A DNA stretch of 36,368 nucleotides. It comes from JALUUH01 sp964636675. GTDB taxonomy: Bacteria > Pseudomonadota > Gammaproteobacteria > S012-40. Within the stretch, counting starts at the first letter, position 1, and the number at the start of each line of letters is the position of its first letter. The notes beneath the pieces were generated by a model that worked only from the letters and a program-made list of their open reading frames with translations, made no database searches and had not been told where the DNA came from. Positions 33,473 through 36,368 of this stretch are shown one piece after another. The position numbers and the translations under genes are program-made. The DNA lies in NCBI GenBank assembly GCA_964636675.1, contig CAZWUO010000015.1, positions 1 through 36,368 on the forward strand, written 5' to 3'.

Positions 33473-34237
33473 CTAAATATTAAAAATTTCGCCACCGGTC
33501 AAATTCTTTATTTGCAGATATTGAATGGCAACTTTGACTTCTGATAATACCGCTATCTCCTCACCGGGCTTCAAATGTGTCAAGTAAACCTTGGGCTTGT
33601 GCTTGAGTTTGGCTATATCAGCAGCTAACGATGACGGACAATAGTGTTTTGCCAATGCTGCGAGCTTTTTCTCGCGATTGGTAAATGCGGTCTCAACAAT
33701 CAGCAAATCTAAAGCATGATGGCTATTTAAGACATCCCAAAAACTATCATTAGTTGAAGTATCACCAGAGAACGCAAATGAACCGGTTCCACTTTGTACC
33801 CGATACGCCGCCGCAGGCACGATATGCGCCACCGGGATTAACTCAATCTGCCGACCTTTGATTGAGACAACATCACCCGCGTTCATTTCAGTGAACGCTA
33901 ACACCCCTTTATCGGGTGTCGGTAATACGGAAAAATCAGGCCAAATCGTCCAATTAAAAATATGCGTTCTCAATGCTTCAATGGTTTCTGGCAAAGCATG
34001 TACCGTAACGGGTTCCTGAATGCGCTCAAATATGCTATCAACGAGTAAGGGTATAAACGCAACGTGGTCTAAATGCGAGTGCGTCAGGAAAATATGTCGG
34101 ATTCGACTCATTTCCTCATGCGAAAGATCCCCAACACCGCTTCCGGCATCAATCAATATATCATCATCAATCAGCAGTGAGGTCGTGCGTAAACCTGCAC
34201 CTATTCCTCCACTGCAACCCAATATGCGTAACTTCAT
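33473..34237 (-). CDS. Metallo-beta-lactamase fold hydrolase, class II cyclic-nucleotide phosphodiesterase-like
   Basis: A 254-residue cytoplasmic protein with the zinc-binding HxHxDH motif in LTHSHLDHVAF (near residue 53), a further ligand His in PVAHIVPAAAYRV, Asp in FAFSGDTSTND, and His in VYLTHLKPGEE. The N-terminal ILGCSGGIGAGLRTTSLLI and the GDTST pattern resemble class II 3',5'-cyclic-nucleotide phosphodiesterases (CpdP/PDE1 type). It might hydrolyse cAMP, but ribonuclease Z-like relatives share the fold, so the substrate is uncertain. It is divergent from ypjD and not obviously in an operon with ffh (166-base gap). Confidence 0.85.
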   Translation of the reverse strand: MKLRILGCSGGIGAGLRTTSLLIDDDILIDAGSGVGDLSHEEMSRIRHIFLTHSHLDHVAFIPLLVDSIFERIQEPVTVHALPETIEALRTHIFNWTIWPDFSVLPTPDKGVLAFTEMNAGDVVSIKGRQIELIPVAHIVPAAAYRVQSGTGSFAFSGDTSTNDSFWDVLNSHHALDLLIVETAFTNREKKLAALAKHYCPSSLAADIAKLKHKPKVYLTHLKPGEEIAVLSEVKVAIQYLQIKNLTGGEIFNI

Positions 34238-34331
34238 TATTTGAACTCTAAATCCATAATATTTGGTCTAACTCTTCAACCGGGTTTAATGTTGTGCCAT
34301 CATTGGTAAATTTCAATTCAGGAGCTTCATA

Positions 34332-35132
34332 ATGTTAATAGTCAGTTTACTCGCAGTCGTGTTGTACGTGACCGCCGCATACGGCCTTACCAAACGTCTC
34401 ACTTCGCACCAACAAACTGACTCACCGATTAACAAAATCGTTATTATTGGGCTAGTAGCTGCAATATTGCACGGTTTTGTGCTCTCTCAAACACTGCTAC
34501 TGCCCACTGGAATTAATCTCGGCTTTACCAATGTGTTGTCTCTCGCGACGGTTTTCATTGCATTATTACTCATCATCGCGTCTTATAACAAACCCGTAGA
34601 AAATCTCGGAATCATCGTATTCCCGTTATCCGCACTCATACTGTCCATTCAAGTATTGCTGCCCACTGAGCATTTATTAAGCCTTACAGAAACCAAAGGA
34701 TTAGGTATCCATATTGTATTGTCCATTTTAGCTTACAGTATCTTAGGACTCGCAGCCGTTCAAGCTGTGCTACTATCACTCCAAGAGCGTAGCTTGCATA
34801 ATCGAAAACCTGGGGGCATCATTCGCACCCTACCGCCATTGGAAACGATGGAGCAACTGCTCTTCCAAATGATCATCATCGGATTCTCGCTGCAAAGTAT
34901 GTCTTTGTTAAGTGGATTCATTTATCTTGAAGACATGTTCGCACAACATCTTGTCCACAAAACCGTACTATCGGCTATTGCCTGGTCCGTGTTTGCCATC
35001 TTGCTTTGCGGACACTGGAGATACGGCTGGCGCGGCCGCACGGCGGTTCGCTGGACGATTAGCGGATTCATTACCTTGCTCATTGCCTATTTTGGCAGCA
35101 AATATGTTATCGAGATCCTACTTGAGCGTTAA
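34332..35132 (+). CDS. ypjD: YpjD/CcsA-like inner-membrane protein
   Basis: A 266-residue protein with about eight membrane segments and a cytochrome c assembly (CcsA/CcmC-like) domain. The domain core is GLGIHIVLSILAYSILGLAAVQAVLL, and the C-terminal half has LLFQMIIIGFSLQSMSLLSGF and the HKTVLSAIAWSVFAILLCGHWRYGWRGR segment with candidate His ligands. The E. coli homologue lies between ffh and a CNNM/CorC-type gene, exactly as here. Function in haem or cytochrome assembly is suggested by the domain but not demonstrated for YpjD. AGGAG lies upstream of ATG 34332. Confidence 0.92.
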   Translation: MLIVSLLAVVLYVTAAYGLTKRLTSHQQTDSPINKIVIIGLVAAILHGFVLSQTLLLPTGINLGFTNVLSLATVFIALLLIIASYNKPVENLGIIVFPLSALILSIQVLLPTEHLLSLTETKGLGIHIVLSILAYSILGLAAVQAVLLSLQERSLHNRKPGGIIRTLPPLETMEQLLFQMIIIGFSLQSMSLLSGFIYLEDMFAQHLVHKTVLSAIAWSVFAILLCGHWRYGWRGRTAVRWTISGFITLLIAYFGSKYVIEILLER

Positions 35133-35156
35133 GCGACTGATTTCAAGCTAAACTTT

Positions 35157-35425
35157 AGGGCCTGTTGACGTTTCATTTTTATCACTGCTGGAGACGCTTT
35201 TTTCGTCTAACCGAGGCAGAAGGAGAGCGGTTTGGTTGTTCCAAATAAGCGACTGATAACGCAGTTAGACGAAAAAAGCGTCCCAGCCCTTCGGGTTGCG
35301 CCTGAAAAAGCGCCACTCGGCGTTGCTCGTTGCTTATTTGGAACAACCAAACTACACGCCTCGCGCCTGGATTGGCGATTTTTCAGGAGCAACAGTGAGC
35401 AAAATGAAACGTCAACAGACCCTAA
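35157..35425. mobile_element. MITE-like element with interlocked inverted repeats
   Basis: A 269-base element bounded by TA on both sides and by imperfect terminal inverted repeats of about 33 bases (35157-35191 and 35392-35425; core CTGTTGACGTTTCATTTT against AAAATGAAACGTCAACAG). Inside are three further inverted pairs: B 35194-35212 with 35265-35283 (perfect, 19 bases), C 35231-35254 with 35330-35353 (one mismatch, 24 bases), D 35297-35316 with 35374-35393 (two mismatches, 20 bases). The order is A B C B' D C' D' A', so adjacent pairs interlock. It encodes no transposase. TA flanks would fit mobilisation by an IS630/mariner-type transposase acting in trans, which is inference. Confidence 0.8.
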
Positions 35426-35484
35426 TTGATAATTACTCATGATGAGATCTAAGAGTGAAATACATACTATGGAGTTAAGACATC

Positions 35485-36368
35485 TTGGATGACATTCCTT
35501 TAAGTGTTTTATTCGGCGTCCTGGCTTTTTTGATTGTTTTATCTGGGTTATTTTCAAGCTCAGAAACCGGCTTGATGTCTTTAAATCGTTATAAACTACG
35601 CCATTTGGCGAAAAATAAAAAAAACCTGGGTGCAATAGCCGCGAATAAATTATTGCAACGTCCTGATCGAATTATTGGCCTGATCTTGCTGGGTAATAAC
35701 TTCGTTAATATTTTTGCTTCTTCAATCGTGACGATTATCGCACTGAGGCTAGGCGGCGAAGCAGGGATCGCGATTGGCGCGGGTATCCTGACTATTGTTA
35801 TCCTTATTTTCTCAGAGGTTGCTCCCAAAACTCTCGCCGCCTTACATCCCGAGCGTATCGCTTTTCCCGCGGCTATTGTTTACACACCTTTACTCAAACT
35901 ACTTTATCCCGTCATCTGGATCATCAACGGCATCGCCAATGGGTTTCTGCGTTTACTGGGTTTAACTTCTGAGCTAGCGCGTTCTGAACATCTTAGTCTG
36001 GATGAGTTGCGCTCTGTGGTAAACGAAGCCGGCAATCGAATCCCTAAGCGACATCAACAAATGCTGGTCAGCATCTTGGACCTTGAAAAAGCAACGGTCG
36101 AGGATATTATGATTCCACGTAATGAAATCATCGGCATTAACCTCGACGACGATTGGTTTGAAATTGAAGAACAGCTTAACCATGCTCAACATACTCGTCT
36201 ACCGGTATACAGAGGTGATATCAACAATATTCAAGGCATCATTCATATGCGCAACGTACTGCATCTCATGGGCAAAGAAAATGTTGACAAAGAATTATTT
36301 CAATCCGTGGTACGCGAAAGTTACTTTATCCCTGAGGCCACCCCCTTGCACACCCAACTTCTCAATTT
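35485..36368 (+). CDS. yfjD: CNNM/CorC-type transporter-associated protein (HlyC/CorC family), 3' partial
   Basis: The reading frame runs off the right edge; 294 codons are visible. The N-terminal DUF21/CNNM membrane domain (about residues 1-190) shows SGLFSSSETGLMSLNRYKLRHLA, LLGNNFVNIFASSI and FSEVAPKTLAALHPERIA. After a linker (LSLDELRSVVNEAG) the CBS domains begin with VEDIMIPRNEIIGINLDDD. Family members are linked to magnesium or cobalt export. TTG 35485 is the best start: GGAG at 35471-35474 lies ten bases upstream and a TAA is in frame at 35476. An overlapping seven-codon ATG frame (35469) is probably just part of that ribosome site. Its place after ypjD matches E. coli. Confidence 0.92.
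   Translation, partial: MDDIPLSVLFGVLAFLIVLSGLFSSSETGLMSLNRYKLRHLAKNKKNLGAIAANKLLQRPDRIIGLILLGNNFVNIFASSIVTIIALRLGGEAGIAIGAGILTIVILIFSEVAPKTLAALHPERIAFPAAIVYTPLLKLLYPVIWIINGIANGFLRLLGLTSELARSEHLSLDELRSVVNEAGNRIPKRHQQMLVSILDLEKATVEDIMIPRNEIIGINLDDDWFEIEEQLNHAQHTRLPVYRGDINNIQGIIHMRNVLHLMGKENVDKELFQSVVRESYFIPEATPLHTQLLN

Noticed and set aside
35207..35635. A 142-codon minus-strand open frame over the MITE and the start of the CorC-type gene.
   Set aside because: It runs through the repeats of the element and antisense to a conserved gene; the protein has no family features.

Overview
The window looks like a chromosomal segment of a gammaproteobacterium with moderate to low GC. Three conserved blocks support this: the ffh / rpsP-rimM-trmD-rplS block with ypjD and a CNNM/CorC-type gene on its far side, xerD beside a dsbC-type gene, and a standard queA. 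A recB/addA-type helicase-nuclease in place of an obvious recBCD cluster would fit a Legionellales or Coxiella-like lineage, but I cannot place the genus. No tRNA, rRNA, CRISPR array or intact insertion sequence was seen.

Layout. Positions 1-1171 hold the end of a Memo-like gene overlapping an AMMECR1 gene. Positions 1192-7671 are an AT-rich accessory stretch: a lipoprotein (minus strand), a lipoprotein alpha/beta hydrolase, a GFA-type zinc protein, a decaying pair of exported proteins followed by a gene fragment, a glutathione S-transferase and an exported DJ-1/PfpI protein. Then come queA (minus) and a 1163-residue AddA-like helicase-nuclease (plus).

Positions 12466-22951, all on the minus strand, form one catabolic operon. 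In transcription order it has an ABC transporter (substrate-binding protein, permease, ATPase), a NikR-like ribbon-helix-helix regulator, two DUF1989 proteins, a urea-carboxylase-type biotin enzyme and allophanate hydrolase. This gene set matches the guanidine pathway (guanidine to carboxyguanidine to allophanate to ammonia and CO2). Two regulatory elements support and enrich that reading. A pair of hairpins with ACGA tetraloops just before the carboxylase gene has the form of a guanidine-II (mini-ykkC) riboswitch. A perfect GTATTA-N16-TAATAC palindrome just before the first gene has exactly the half-site spacing of a NikR operator. The NikR-like regulator lacks two of the four nickel ligands. 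Together these suggest a guanidine operon with dual control: a repurposed NikR-type repressor at the front and a guanidine riboswitch in the middle.

Positions 22953-27742 hold an 800-base region without a convincing gene (with a nested inverted repeat), a lipoprotein paralogous to the one at 1192-2232, a von Willebrand A lipoprotein and a small outer-membrane barrel protein. Positions 27815-36368 are housekeeping: dsbC, xerD, rplS, trmD, rimM, rpsP and ffh (minus), a beta-lactamase-fold phosphodiesterase-like gene (minus), then ypjD and the start of a CorC/CNNM protein (plus). Between the last two lies a 269-bp MITE-like element whose internal inverted repeats are interlocked rather than nested.
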